Under the pieces are notes generated by a model. The model made no database searches. It was given only the letters and a program-made list of their open reading frames with translations, and was not told the origin of the DNA. The position numbers and the translations under genes were made by a program. A stretch of DNA of 64,000 nucleotides from Deinandra increscens subsp. villosa (Eukaryota > Streptophyta > Magnoliopsida > Asterales > Asteraceae), in contig JBCNJP010000008.1 in NCBI GenBank assembly GCA_039602395.1, forward strand, positions 18,420,354-18,484,353. Reading direction: 5' to 3'. Shown piece after piece: positions 1-11,460 of the stretch. Numbering within the stretch: position 1 is the stretch's first letter; each line of letters opens with the position of its first letter.

Positions 1-2102
1 GTTGATTGTTTTATATTTAAATCCTAACACAAAGTGTTAGTTGATTGTTTTATATTTATGTCCGAACACAAAATGTGTTAGTTGATTTAATATGTTATGT
101 TAACAAATGAACATATTACATGATAAATACTTATGATAAATTCATGGACTAAGTGGCTAGAATATTACATATGTAATTTATGACATAAATGACTAAAACA
201 AATAAAATGGAGCAAAGAATATAAATTCTTGTTTTAGTTAAAATTATAACACATTAAATGTGTTATAAAAGCTTCAAGACAAAAAGAATATAGCTAAATT
301 TTGTTACTAAAAATGGAAGGAATAAGATTTATGTTAAATGATTAATTTGACATAAATTCTTGGATTTATTACAAGTTTTTACCATTTGAATACTTGTTAA
401 GAAAATGGAAGTTTATCTATAAAAAGACCTTTGTAGAAATATATAGTTCTATAAAAGATTTTTATAAAAATAATCAAAAGAAAAGAAAATGACTTTAAAC
501 ATTTTTATGGACTTTTACTATTACTTTGATGAAGTCAAAGTAATCAGAAATGAAAATACGTTGCGTAGTAACAAAATCGGGACCATACAGCGATATACGC
601 GAAAACGTAAATGTTTAAAATCTCCAAACAATTTCCTATCATGTTTTATTAAAAAAATCTAAAAGTTTATGATAAATAAACTTTTATAAATCCAAGCGTC
701 GCCAAGAAACATTTTTAGAACAATGTTTTAAGAAGAAATAAATATTTCATGCAAATGAAATATTAAACGATTTTGAGAAATTAAAATGATTAAACGTTGT
801 GATCTATGATTTAAAAACTTTGAATGATTATTTATTTGACTAATAATTATTTACAAAAAGATTTAAACTATGATTTATTCACCAAGAATTTTTAATCATA
901 ATTATTTAAAAATAATTATAACTTGTATGATTAGCAAACCAAACATATAATTATTTAATAATTATATGAACTCATGAAAATAATAATAAACATTATTATT
1001 TTTAAATCCAATATTCAGGACTTGATTGAACTAATTAATTGTTTAATCTTTTATTATATTTATTGAACATAAATATAAAACATCACAAAAGTATTTATTT
1101 AATAAATACAAGCTAACGGGTTTTCAAACGAATACAAACGGGATTAAAACGTCAAGACTTGACCAGTATCACTTGGGTGACTTATGTTACTCAAATGATT
1201 ATAGACCTTATGCATATGCTTATTTAATTATTTAGGGCATTACTTGCTACCGCTACTACACCGATTACTTCCGATTATCTGCTGAATCTATGAGTTTCAC
1301 GGCCCCTTTTCCATTTATCTGTTTTATACTTTGGGGGAGAAATCATGAAATCTGATAAATGCTTTTACTTAATATTATGGTTCATCTGTTACGTATGACT
1401 ACTTGTTCTCTTACTGATTGCCCAACTTGGTACATTATCATTATAAACGTTTGTACTACTGTATCCCACCATTAATTGATTTCAATTAGTTTTGTACGAA
1501 ACGATAGCTAGTGAATAGATCTATTTGGGTTGACAACCCTGCCCAGTTTGATAGCTCCAAACCTGACTCTGTACATTGTCAAGGGGTACACGTCAGTTAT
1601 TCTGCTATGTTCAGTATCTCTCGGGCGAGATACTATGGGTGGGTAAACCGTTAGTATTTGAAATCAAGGTTCAGGTGAGTTCATACAACCACAACGGGAA
1701 ACCAATGTAATATTTAAGTATACTGAAACTGTTTTACCAACATTAAACGTAGAGTCATAAACCTGTGAACCTCACCAACTTTATGTTGACCTTTTAACCT
1801 CATGATTTCTTAGGTAATTGAAGCAAACCTTCGGATGACATGCAAATGGGGCTTAATCATGCTATCGGACATGCTCTTGGAGTCATAGTCCCAAGCTATC
1901 CAAATAAATCGTTTTATGTTTTAATATTAATTTAGATTTTATGTTTTCCAAAATGTAAGACATTATCATTCCACTATCTTTCCGCTGCCATTGAAATGAC
2001 GTAATGTTTTATGAAGAATAAATTTATTAGATATTGTTCTATGTATACTCGACTATGATTCCATTCTCGTTCACACCCGATACCGTTGACCGGGGTGTGA
2101 CA
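1..2102 (+). mobile_element. Ty3/gypsy (chromovirus-like) LTR, 3' portion
   Basis: AT-rich, non-coding. It ends in GGGGTGTGACA at 2102, after which copia gag sequence resumes at once, so this is the 3' end of an LTR inserted in element A. The window starts inside it, so it may be a solo LTR or the 3' LTR of a longer element. The last ~1 kb matches, in reverse complement, the LTR at 58974-61140: both contain the same tract with the CTCGGGCGAGATA word and the same CGGGGTGTGACA end. Palindromic CTAACACA words lie in the first 270 bases. No credible ORF. The chromovirus assignment rests on the TG...TGACA termini and is moderate. Confidence 0.7.
244..268. repeat. 12-bp-arm palindrome in gypsy LTR
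   Basis: TTATAACACATT (244-255) and AATGTGTTATAA (257-268) are perfect inverted arms around one base. Related CTAACACA...TGTGTTAG or AGTGTTAG words occur near 27-45 and 63-83. The homologous LTR has the same word at 60610-60629 and 60798-60815. Confidence 0.75.
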
Positions 2103-3700
2103 GATCAAGTTGATCCTGATGACCTAGAGTTGATGGATATCAGCTGGCAATTTGCTATGCTTGCGAGGAGGGTCAATAGGTTTTTAGAGAAAACTAGTAG
2201 AAAGGATTTAAACTCCGGTGGAAGGATAGGTTTTGACAAGTCTAAGGTGCGTTGCTACAATTGTTCTAATTTCGGATATTTTGCACGAGAGTGTCAACAA
2301 CCGAAGAAGCAGGAATACTAGAAATCTACTCAGAAATCTGATTCGTCATCTGGTACTCCTAAGTTCAGTGCAAACAATTCAGGGAGTACTTCTAATTCAA
2401 ACACTGATTCGACAAAAGAACTTGTATCACAAAATGATAAAACTTACAATTGGGGTAACCAATTTCCTGATTCATCTGCTTTAATTGTTAATCACATGCA
2501 GGATGAGGATACTCTAACTGCATCTGCATCTGAAGATAGTGACATCAATGAGGTTTCAGAGTCATTGAAAAAATTCAAACATTTGTTCATGATCAATATG
2601 CTTTTATGGCATCTGACACTGATTTGGATTGAATTGTTATTGTTGAAGAAAGAGTTGGAGATTGTGATGTAAGAGAAAGACGCTTTGATTAAAGAATGTG
2701 AAGTCGCCAAAGGTGAAGCACAAGATGCTGCGAATAATTTCAAAGATTTATTCAATAAAAGTTATCCGGTGCAGCAGAAATATGAAAAAGCACACAAAAG
2801 TGCTATGGAAACCAATGAAAAGATCATTACATTACAAGACGAACTTCAGAAGTTGGCAGATGAAAATAATAGGCAGAAATTGGATAATGCAACTCTGAAG
2901 CAGAATAATATGAAAGAATTAATCATTGCTTTGATGACTGACACTCCAAAGGTATCAAAATCAAATCCTCAAATGTGGGATCTTTGTGTTAAGTATGCTA
3001 AGGGAAATGGTGACCTCTTAGAGGAAAAGAATAAGATGGTAGATCAAATATCTGTGGCTAAAGCATATATTGAAATCTACAAGAGGATATGGGAGGGCAC
3101 TACCAAAGAATTAATTTCTTTACATGAGTAGTTACGAATTCAAAAATATGAATTTAGTAAACAGTCTGAAATGCTCGTGTCTGCCCAGAAGGAGCTAGTT
3201 AATACCTAGAAAACTGTTTCAGATTTAAAAATTGAAATTCTTGATTTGACAAACAAAATTGACACTTTCAAAATACCTTTGTCATTTACAAATTTCTTGT
3301 ATAACGGTGATCAGGGTCAAATGTCAGATAAGGAAATCAAATTTAAACAAGTTCCTGCTCCTGTGATTATCGCAAAGAGCCCATCTTCTGTTGAACCATC
3401 CATTGAAAAATGTGATTATTCCTCTTAATAGAGAGAAGTGTCAGTTCAATCACATTTGTAGAATTCTGAAAAGACATCAATAGAAAAATATGCTCTAGAT
3501 TCTGAGGTGGATGAATTGTTTTACAATATGACTGATTTTGACAAAAATGATGATTTAGTTTCTGATACCGATCTTTAGGTGTCCAAGAATGTTTCAAAAC
3601 AAACTCAGGATGAAATTATTTTAAAATACAATTTTGAATAAATGAAGATAGAACTCAAAAAGTTAAGTGAATTTGAGCAGAAAACCATTGCATGATCAGA
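2103..3700 (+). pseudogene. Copia element A: decayed gag C-terminus and coiled-coil region
   Basis: Frame resumes directly after the LTR with the segment VDPDDLELMDISWQFAM, shared with copia gags B (9836-11460) and J. A CCHC zinc knuckle follows (CYNCSNFGYFAREC), in which the usual His is Tyr, so zinc binding is probably lost. Downstream the same frame is Ser/Asn-rich and then a Lys/Glu-rich coiled coil (about 2660-3250), typical of the long gag of SIRE-like copia elements. In-frame stops occur at 2319, about 2670, 3129, 3426 and later, so it is not translatable as one protein. The N-terminal gag lies left of the inserted LTR, outside the window. Confidence 0.85.
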
Positions 3701-4605
3701 ATCTGTTGGTGGAAATGTTACTTTTGCTAGTAATAAAGAAGATCAAATCACGGGTATCGGCAAGCTTATAAACGGTGCGATTACATTCGACCAGGTTGAG
3801 TACGTTAAGGAGTTGGGGTACAACCTGTTGAGTGTTTCCCAGATTTGTGACAAGCAGTTCACAACAACTTTCACAGGGAACAAATGCTAATTTTGAAACC
3901 TGGATCCGAGATTCCGATGAGTGGATAATGATGTGAGCACCAAGAATGTCCAACCTATATGTTATGGACATGAATTCTGCAAAAGCAACTGTGGCTAGTC
4001 AATGTTTCGTGTCTAAATCTATTGAGAAAGATTCCATTTTGTGGCACCGACGCATGGGTCATATACATTACCGAAATATGAATGAATTGGTTAGAAAGGG
4101 TCTTGTTGAAGGAGTACCGTCTAATTATTTTATTTTCAATGACGTTTGTGTTAGCTGCAAAAAGGGGAAACAAAAGAGAAAGTCTCATCCTTTGAAGAAG
4201 TACCATTCAATCACTCTTCCGCTTGAATTGCTTCACATGGATCTATTTGGTCTTGTCAACAAACGAAGCATATCAGAAGAGTGCTACTGTTTGGTCGTAA
4301 CTGACAAATATTCTCGATTTTCATAGGTGAACTTTCTGGTGACAAAAGAGGAAACATCCGATGTACTTATCAACTTGATAAATACTCTTGAATCTTATTA
4401 CAAGTTGAAGGTTCGGAGGATCCGCAGCGATAACGGAACGGAGTTTACGAAAACCAAAATTAAACTATTTTGTTTGGAGAAGTTCATTGTTCATGAATTC
4501 AGTGCATCATACACTCCACAACAAAATGGTGTCGCGGAGAGGAAAAATATAACAATTGTTAGGACAAGTTCTTGTGTGTGGCCGTTACTGTGCGAATAGA
4601 TTAGA
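3700..4605 (+). pseudogene. Copia element A: post-protease segment and truncated integrase
   Basis: A segment ending YNLLSVSQICDKQF is the usual linker after copia protease. The catalytic DSG motif itself is not present. A frameshift near 3900 leads to a GAG-pre-integrase zinc region (WHRRMGHIHYRN ... CVSCKKGK, an HHCC pattern) and the integrase core, with the three acidic positions in HMDLFG, SDNGTEF and NGVAERKN. A TAG at 4324-4326 replaces a conserved Trp. The integrase stops at about 4599, right after the catalytic Glu. The rest of pol (RT, RNase H) is missing and LTR sequence follows. Confidence 0.88.
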
Positions 4606-4921
4606 AGATTGTGTTTGTAATGTTTGTAATGATGTCATCATACCAACAAGCGTATTAGTTGGTATGCCTGTACCAACTGGTACGGCGGACCAAAGTAGTA
4701 CGCCAGCTGGTTAACCTATAAATAGGTTCGGTGTGTTGAACATCTTTAAGTTTGGTCATTACTCTTTGTGAGTGTTAGAGAGAGAGGAGGTTCTGTCCAA
4801 ACCTCCTCCAGAGATTAATTGATGTATACTCTCTCGGTATTGTAATCATTCGAGTATAATTGAATGACAAATCTGTCTCTATCATTCTTCGATCTGGAAA
4901 CGATCCATATTTGGTTTTACA
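4606..4921 (+). mobile_element. Copia LTR (5'-truncated), element D
   Basis: Contains a GTACCA/GGTACG word array, a TATA box (TATAAATA, 4717-4724) and a CT/GA-rich R-U5 region. It ends TTTTACA at 4921, directly before a primer-binding site. The usual copia start TGTTAGAGCAT is absent, so the U3 end was lost where it joins the truncated integrase of A. Because a primer site follows, it acts as the 5' LTR of whatever came downstream. Confidence 0.8.
4651..4724 (+). promoter_or_regulatory. GTACCA/GGTACG word array abutting TATA box (LTR D)
   Basis: The words ACCAAC, TTGGTAT, TGTACCAACTGGTACG, GGACCAAA and GTACG lie within about 60 bases and end about 5 bases before TATAAATA (4717-4724). Words occur in both orientations and could fold back. 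Inferred U3 promoter region. Confidence 0.65.
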
Positions 4922-4923
4922 AC

Positions 4924-4934
4924 TGGTATCAGAG
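4924..4934 (+). other. Primer-binding site, initiator tRNA-Met type
   Basis: TGGTATCAGAG lies two bases after the LTR end. It is complementary to the 3' end of plant initiator tRNA-Met, the standard copia primer. Confidence 0.9.
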
Positions 4935-5137
4935 TTGTTGGCTCTTTCCAGATCTTGTTCTTGAGTTTTTGAAGTCTGTGAGACGTTAAAAAGTCCATTT
5001 AGGTGAGATTCCTTGAGTGTTCGATCAATTTATGGTAAATCGAACCTTCCTGAGTCGTTTCCGCGCCTAAAATGAGTGTATGTGTGAGGAAATTCGACAA
5101 ATTACGATTTTGGAGCGAATATAGAGGATTTCAGTGT

Positions 5138-5386
5138 TGGTACGCCGGTAGAACAGATGGTACGCCTATGGTACGTTGGGTGGTACGTATGTGTATCTTC
5201 ATCAGCGCTTGGTACGTTGCTCACTGGTCCGGAAGACAATCTTCAACCATGGTCCGGAGCGGTTACTAGTGGTAAGATGACGGTTACGCCGTACCAAATG
5301 GTACGTCCGTACCAAATGGTCCGCTAGTTGGTACGTTCACCAAATCGTATGCTGATTTGTGGTATGGATGAAGATTGGTACGTTGA
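5138..5386 (+). repeat. GGTACG / GTACCAAATGGT word array in leader D
   Basis: More than ten copies of GGTACG, GTACC, GGTCCG or ACCAAATGGT in about 250 bases, with mixed spacing and orientation. It is the same vocabulary as the U3 array of the adjacent LTR (4651-4712) and of the leaders of elements B and J. Confidence 0.8.
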
Positions 5387-5418
5387 AGCTTATGGTTTGC
5401 TGCAGCACGGCCCCAGCC

Positions 5419-5464
5419 AGGGGCTCTGCCCCTTGGACCCCGCTTCTCGGGGGCGTTGCCCCCG
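5419..5464. repeat. Two adjacent GC-rich perfect hairpins
   Basis: AGGGGC-TCT-GCCCCT (5419-5433) and CGGGGGC-GTT-GCCCCCG (5448-5464) sit in an otherwise AT-rich leader. Composition is strikingly unlike the surroundings. I recall similar palindromes dispersed in plant organelle and nuclear DNA, but cannot verify that here. Confidence 0.7.
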
Positions 5465-5799
5465 AACCCCCGTTAATTCAGATAAACAATGGTGGGGTAT
5501 TGGGAGAGGTCTTGGGAATTTTAAAGATTTAAATTAGTTATTGGATTTACCATTGATTCGATAGCTGTGGGTTGTTATGTTTGAAGAATTTCTAGATTTC
5601 GGTACTTATCGAGAATGGACGTCGAATTTCAGAAATGTGTTGTTTGTGGGTAGTCATTGTTTTTGAGGATGGACAAAGATTCAAAAACATGTGTTTTCTG
5701 ATGATGGACAGATATTCAGAGACATGGATATGGTTACACAAACGGAAGAATATGGAAGATTTGAATATTTCACTTATTTAGGGGGGAAATTGAGACCTA

Positions 5800-7105
5800 T
5801 GCTTTGGAAGAGATTTAAACCTAGGAGTAACATACCCAAATTGGTTATAAAAACCATAGTCATCAACTCCACATTGATCAGCATATCCTTTTGGTTTTAT
5901 CTTTTGTGCTTTGATTTGTTCAAATTTTCCAAAATCATCATAAAAATCATAATCATCACAAAAACCATAGGATTTGTAATCAAAATCATTTTTTTATCAG
6001 AAAACCGACCATCAGAGTTGTAAGAACTCTTCGGTGAGTATTTGGAAGGTTTAGGTTTGGAAACAAATGTCTGAGTGTTCGGAGTTTTTGACTTTTGAGT
6101 ATCCTGATCATTTGGACTCGTTCTTAACTTGAGCAACGATCCAGTTTCTCCACTACCATGACCAGACTCACCATTCTCCGCAGAATCAACATAAAACACC
6201 TTCGCAACACGGTTTGGATCAACACAGCATAAAGGAAACATCTCATCAGAAAAAACATGGTAACTACCTTTAAGACAATACATTCTGATTTTCTGAGATG
6301 ACTCACCAGTTTCCATTTTCCCTTTTAATTTCTTATCATTTTTCTGACTAACCTGAGGTTTCTTTTGATTGACCTCAGATTTTTCAGAAACAGATCCATA
6401 GCCAGTACCACTATACTTGACAGACTTTGGAGGAGCAACCGGAATTGTATTAACATCCGGTGTGGTTGTGTTGCTAGCTGTTACTAAATCTTTTTCATAA
6501 AAGAGATCTGAGCCTTTAGCAAAATTTTCTTTTTCAAATGTTTTCATTTTCTTCTCAGTTTCTTGTATCTTAACTGCATGCTCCAAAGGTGTCAATTTGA
6601 CAGAACTAGTAGGTTTGTCATCATTTGATTTATCACCTACAACATCACTTGACTCATTGGATTTGAAAACATCCACATTTGTCTTAGACACAGTTTTGAA
6701 AGGTTTCTTTTTATAGGTGTCTTTGTGTTTGTCAGAATTTCCCAGCAAGTTCTCAGTGAACTTTGAGTAATCAAACACAATCGTTTGGTCTCTGTGTCTC
6801 CGGTTCCAAACCATGCACGATTGGGGGTGGAACTGAATTGCACTTTGAGTCTTTGAATACCTCTTTTAGAGTTTCATCTTTGCAAAGAAAACTTGCAAAG
6901 GAAGATGAATTTTTAAAATTCTCAAGTTGTCTCTTAAGATCTAAAATTTCAATGTTCAATTCAGAAATTTTAGCATTAGCTTCTGCAAGCTTCTTTTCAC
7001 AAAAGATGTATTCTTCAGTTTTGTTGTTTAATTCAATTTTGGTGCTCAAAGTCGAAGCATGTTCGCTTTTTCAGTTCAGCCTTAACGGCCTCCCACCTTT
7101 GTTTA
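5800..7105 (-). pseudogene. Copia element B: coiled-coil/linker part of gag-pol
   Basis: Read on the minus strand, a coiled-coil segment (7049-6771: alternating Leu, Glu and Lys, with LNIEILDLKRQLENF) passes into a Lys/Ser-rich linker (6814-5897) and an Asp/Tyr/Phe-rich tail. The same order and motifs occur in elements C (29754-30818) and F (54467-55516), where a second zinc knuckle follows. Frameshifts lie near 7060 and 6790, and the frame decays below 5897. It is the continuation of the gag at 9836-11460, cut off by the LTR fragment between them. Protease, integrase and RT are absent. Confidence 0.8.
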
Positions 7106-8524
7106 TGTCACACCCCCCAAATAACCACTAACGGAGTTTATACCGTTAAGGGGTGCGAGCAAACAGGACCACAAACCATTAGTTACAATTACTAAACGAA
7201 TCAGAGTTAGTCCAAACACATGTCATAAATTAAAGTCTCATGATACGCAGCGGAAAAATATTATCTTAGCACTAACCACGTGCTTTACAAATTCATTGTT
7301 TTAAATTCCCAAATAAGTTTAAACAAAAATGAAATGTCTTCATGTGCCATGCCAACCCGCTCCGGATTCTCCTCAGCGATCTGCAAAAGTTTAAACCACG
7401 CAAGTGTCAACCTAACGGTTGGTGAGTTCACGGTGGGCTTGTCATGCAGTGGCCCGGTCTCATAATCATAATCGTGTCAACATATACTTATGTAATATTT
7501 ATTTTGTGAAAAGCAATGCTTAGTGATATCTATAATCATAGTATTGTGGTTTAGTAAAAGTAATGTCCGTAACATACGTTATCGGGTATGTACTAGTTTT
7601 GTATAGTTAAAGTGCTCAACCGATATCGCGGGTAGCTAATCCGTTGTTCCATGCACTAAGGAAGTTTGTACCAAAGCTGACTGATAATTTTCGTAGTGGC
7701 ATCGCCATCATTTATTTTGTTTTGCGGACCTACGTCATCGCGGCTTTGCCTCCCCCGTGTCCTCTCGGGATCACGGTCAGATAGGCTGATATTGTACCTC
7801 TGTGCACTTCCCGTGTCACGAGGCAGAGTTTGTCAGACTCCAGTAGATCTACCCAACATCCCCTCGCTTTACAATTAATGGTACAATTAAGTTGAGGACT
7901 TTTTCAGTTATAAGGCAATCCTTAGAAATCATGTGATATCATATGGTTAGACTTTAACCTACACTAGCCATATTAAAACGGTTTACTTTGGGTTCTCATG
8001 AATCCCGAAAACATTTTCAGTTTTGTTTTAGAAATAGTTGTTTAAGTATTTCACAAGTGTCTCCCATAAAACACTTCAAGTTCATCAAGTGGGTGCCAAG
8101 CACTCCTAAGTTTTCAAGTTCATCAGAGAGGTGCATAGCACTCATAAGGTTGTCAGCATTGTTTTTCATTAAGTTATTCAGGTGTGACCCAAACGGGTTC
8201 ACGGTAAATGGGTTAGTGACACTCACCTTTGGTTGCACTGCTACACTTGCTAAGTAATCCAAATATTGTTTGCTTAACGAAGACCTAAGAACACGTTTAG
8301 GTCTTAAGTATTAGTTTTGTGTCTAATATTTAACTTACGTCACTATGGCCCATAACATAGCACGTTGGAACTATGACACGACATACCGACACACGACACC
8401 GATGGTTGATCATAAACGAGGGTTCACATAACTCAGAAATCAAAGCATGTTTCATTATTGCATAATCAGGTAAGTCATGGCATAGCATTCAATTAAGTTG
8501 TACAAGTTTGGGTTTTGGTCTTGG

Positions 8525-8835
8525 CACAGTTTCGCTATACAGTGTCGCTACACAGTTTCGCTGTGTGCACGGGCAGCACTTTCGTTAGGGAGTACCCGAT
8601 GACATAGTTTCGCTAGCTAGTTTCGCTCGAAACTGCTGACACAGTTTCGCTAGCATAGATTCGCTCGAAACTGGTTTGAACTTTCGTTCAGGTTGGTTCG
8701 CTCGGTAGTTTCGTTCGAGCAGGTCTACTTAGTTTCGCGGGCGACACTATAGTTTCGCTACATAGTATCGCTGGATGCATTTTCAAACAATTTCGCTACA
8801 TAATTTCGCCCAGAGAACACACAGTTTCGCTCGTC
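8525..8835 (-). repeat. GCGAAACT word array, transcribed part of gypsy LTR
   Basis: At least eight exact AGTTTCGC words (reverse complement GCGAAACT) plus one-base variants such as GTGTCGCT, GATTCGCT and GTTTCGTTCG. Some are back to back as AGTTTCGCTCGAAACT, so fold-back is possible. The counterpart array in the other copy is at 52190-52500. Confidence 0.85.
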
Positions 8836-9319
8836 GCGAAAAACTCGTTTTTAAAACCAAAAATCAATCTAACAGCTTCCATACATCATGTAATTCAATA
8901 TCTAGCATGCATAAACATTTACCAACATCACAGAGGCGGTTTCAACACCTTAATCATAGATTTTCATCATCGAATCACCAAAAACACATTTTAAACCTAA
9001 AATGACCTAACTAGCATAAATCTTCATTATGGCATGCTTTTACACGTAAAGTTACAGACTTTATGATAGATCTAGCATTCCTAAGCATCATATCAAAAGA
9101 TCAAGTGATTCCATGAAGATCTAAGCATGCTTTAAGGTAAAAGACATAGAAAATGCATGAAGCATAGTTTTGGGACTCACGATTCGATCTAGGGTCCGAA
9201 TGGATGAGATGAGATGATGGTTTCTTGGTGGTTTTCTCGGATGGCCAGAAATCTCGAGAGAGCAGATGGAGAGTGGTGTGTGTTTTGTGTGAAATGATGC
9301 GGATGGGAAGTAACTAGGG

Positions 9320-9455
9320 TTTTATAAAAATATATATATCAGGGGCTAGTTTCGCTGGCCAAGCGAAACTGCCTCTGAGCACTTGTAAATCAAACAGTTT
9401 AGCCGGCTACCGAGCGAATCTACAGTTTCGCCCGGTAGTTTCGCTGGAAACCAAA
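9320..9455 (-). promoter_or_regulatory. GCGAAACT array followed by TATA-like tract
   Basis: On the minus strand AGCGAAACT words (9455-9343) run directly into TATATATATTTTTATAAAA (9340-9320). The same order with a cleaner TATAAATA is seen in the sister LTR at 51548-51686. Inferred core promoter. Confidence 0.65.
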
Positions 9456-9689
9456 AAGGGGCCAATTGACATTCTATTATCAATACTAAATCATGCGTTT
9501 AAATCACATTGCACATAATGACAATAAATAAATAAATAAACACATAACACATATGGACGGGTTCGGTGATCAACCAAAGGTCGTTGACGTATTCGGCCTA
9601 GTTAAGCATTAGTTACTAAGTTAACACTTATAACGTAACTAATGGAGATTGTCTAACGGAAGTTAACCTTGGAATTCTCGGATGTCACA

Positions 9690-9835
9690 TCATCCCCTTG
9701 TAAGTGGAATTTTCGTCCCGAAAATTATTCTTGCGTTGTAGCATTCGCAGCCTCAGCTGTCGTTGTTGCTGTTGTTGCTGGGGAAAGAAAGCAAAAGTTT
9801 TAGGGTCGCCACAGTTTATATATCTTAGTATTCTC
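9690..9835 (-). mobile_element. 3' internal remnant of the gypsy element, with polypurine tract
   Basis: Read on the minus strand it contains CGGGACGAAAATTCC and then ACAAGGGGATGA immediately before the LTR start. That is the usual polypurine tract before a 3' LTR. Only about 146 bases of internal domain survive; gag, pol and the 5' LTR are gone. It abuts the broken gag of copia B near 9836. Confidence 0.65.
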
Positions 9836-11460
9836 CTATGCTAACATGTATTTATCATGATACATGACTTTCTCATCAGAAAGTTCTTTCAATTTATTAG
9901 CAGAGGTCATGCAGTGTTCGCAAGGTTTAGAATCAACCTGAATGTTAGCCATAAAGGCTTGATGGCCTTCAGCAAAGAAATCTTCACCTGGAAGGTCAGG
10001 ATCATCTTCAAGTTTTACATCTCTTTCTTCAGTACACAACAAGGCAGACTCATCAGGATAATCTGCTCCCCAGTCATAGCCTTCTCCAGCTTGAGAAACC
10101 AAAGCTTTTGAATCTTGATTCGAAGCATTTGCATTTGAACTTGATGGAATAGAATTGCTTCCTGGTTCCTTTGAACTCTGAGCTGCATACTTCTGAAATA
10201 ATTTTGATGTTTCTTGCTTCTTTGTATACTTGCATTCTTTTGCGAAGTGACCATAATTTTGACAATTATAACAACGGACTCTGGATTTGTCGAATCCAAG
10301 CTTTCCTTCCGGATTTAAATCTTTATGACCTGTTCTTTGCATAAACTTCTTGCCTCTTCTGAAAAGCATGGCCATTGACCAACTGATATCCATGAGTTCT
10401 AAGTCATCAGGGTCGATTTGTTCATAATCTTCATCTGTGAGTTCAGCACTCATCAATTTTCCTGCTACCACACCATCATATGAAGAAACCATTGCCGAAA
10501 ATAGTGCCATAAAATCATTTTTGGTTTTAGCTGAAAATGCACTTTGATTGGATGGTGGAACAGATAAGTATTGATTCGAATAAACTGGATACGTTACTGC
10601 AGCTTTGTTAGTATAGCTTTCACTTGAAGAACCACATGACATATTTGCATGACTACTTGAAGTATTCTCCACATAAAATGCAGTAGTTGGAGGATTTGAA
10701 CTAGCTTTTGCCTTTGCATGCATGGCTGACGCATTCTCACCAAAATACACATCGGGATTCTGAACTTGAGCTGGTTGAGTTTTAACCCGCATCATATCTA
10801 ATTCCCGAGCTAGCAAGTTTCTTGTAAGATCATCAAATGAAATATCATCAAATCCCTTATCATGTGTTAACAAGAGAATATAACATTCCCATTTAGCTGG
10901 TAGAGCATCTAACAGCTTCTCCTTCAATTCTCCAGCCTCCTTCTTCACTCCAACAATGTCAAGCTCACTAACCAAATGTGATAGTCTTGAAATGAGATCA
11001 TTTACTGTTTCATTTGAAACGTGACAGAAATTATCAAACTCCTTCAACAACACCTTTTTGTTGCTTTTCTTGTATTGAGCATTGCCTTCACATCTGTGAC
11101 ACAATGCATCCCATAACTCTTTTGATGTTGTATGCATTTTGAACTGATGCAAAATATCTTTTGGTAAAGCCATTGATAAATTTGAAAACACTTTCTTCTC
11201 CAATTTGAAAGATTCTTTCTCAGCATCATTCATCTTGTTATATGGCTTTACTTGACCAGCAAATTCACCAGCTGTAAACTTTGGAACTTGATAACCATCC
11301 AGCATTGGGGTCCACACCGTAAAATCCGTCACACCAATATATGATTCATACCTAGTTTTTCAATTATGGAAATCTTCAAATTTCATCAATTTAGGAACTT
11401 TGTTTGTAGTTCCTATCTCATTATCATAATTTAGTAATGCTTGAACTGTCGTAGACATTG
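9836..11460 (-). pseudogene. Copia element B gag (UBN2-type, one nonsense codon)
   Basis: The start is taken at ATG 11458-11460 because the N-terminus (LLNYDNEIGTTNKVPKL) matches the gags of J and F. One TGA (11360-11362) replaces the Trp of the conserved HNW motif; otherwise the frame is open for about 500 codons. Order: N-terminal domain, UBN2-like region (LWDALCHRCEGN ... LISRLSHLVSELDIVGVKKEAGELKEKLLDALP), linker, the DPDDLELMDISW segment, a CCHC knuckle (CYNCQNYGHFAKEC, intact), and an acidic tail. It breaks at 9836 against the gypsy fragment. Known role: Gag forms the virus-like particle and packages RNA. This copy is nearly intact apart from the stop and truncation. Confidence 0.93.

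Larger units (their letters stand above)
4935..5800 (+). other. Copia leader (element D) without a gag
   Basis: Leader-like sequence after the primer site, holding a GGTACG word array and a pair of GC-rich hairpins. No gag follows: the opposite-strand coding region of element B begins near 5800. The short ORFs here have no family resemblance and are probably chance. Element D is therefore an LTR plus leader remnant, or one side of a recombination event. Confidence 0.6.
7106..9689 (-). mobile_element. Ty3/gypsy (chromovirus-like) LTR, 2.58 kb
   Basis: In minus orientation it begins TGTGACATCC (9689) and ends GGGTGTGACA (7106). The long LTR at 51297-53406 is the same family in the opposite orientation. 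Landmarks in element order: a GCGAAACT word array, a TATA-like tract (9320-9340), a second longer word array (8525-8835), then a segment with the CGCGATATCGGTTGAGC word. No coding capacity. It interrupts the gag-pol of copia B. Confidence 0.82.

Noticed and set aside
4924..4934. A tRNA-Met gene
   Set aside because: Only the 3' end complement is present, at an LTR border: primer-binding site.
5072..5537. ORFs in the leader of element D
   Set aside because: They translate the GGTACG array and GC hairpins; no similarity to gag.
8525..8835. Regular short repeats resembling a CRISPR array
   Set aside because: Words are only about 8 bases, spacers are irregular, both orientations occur, and the context is a plant LTR.
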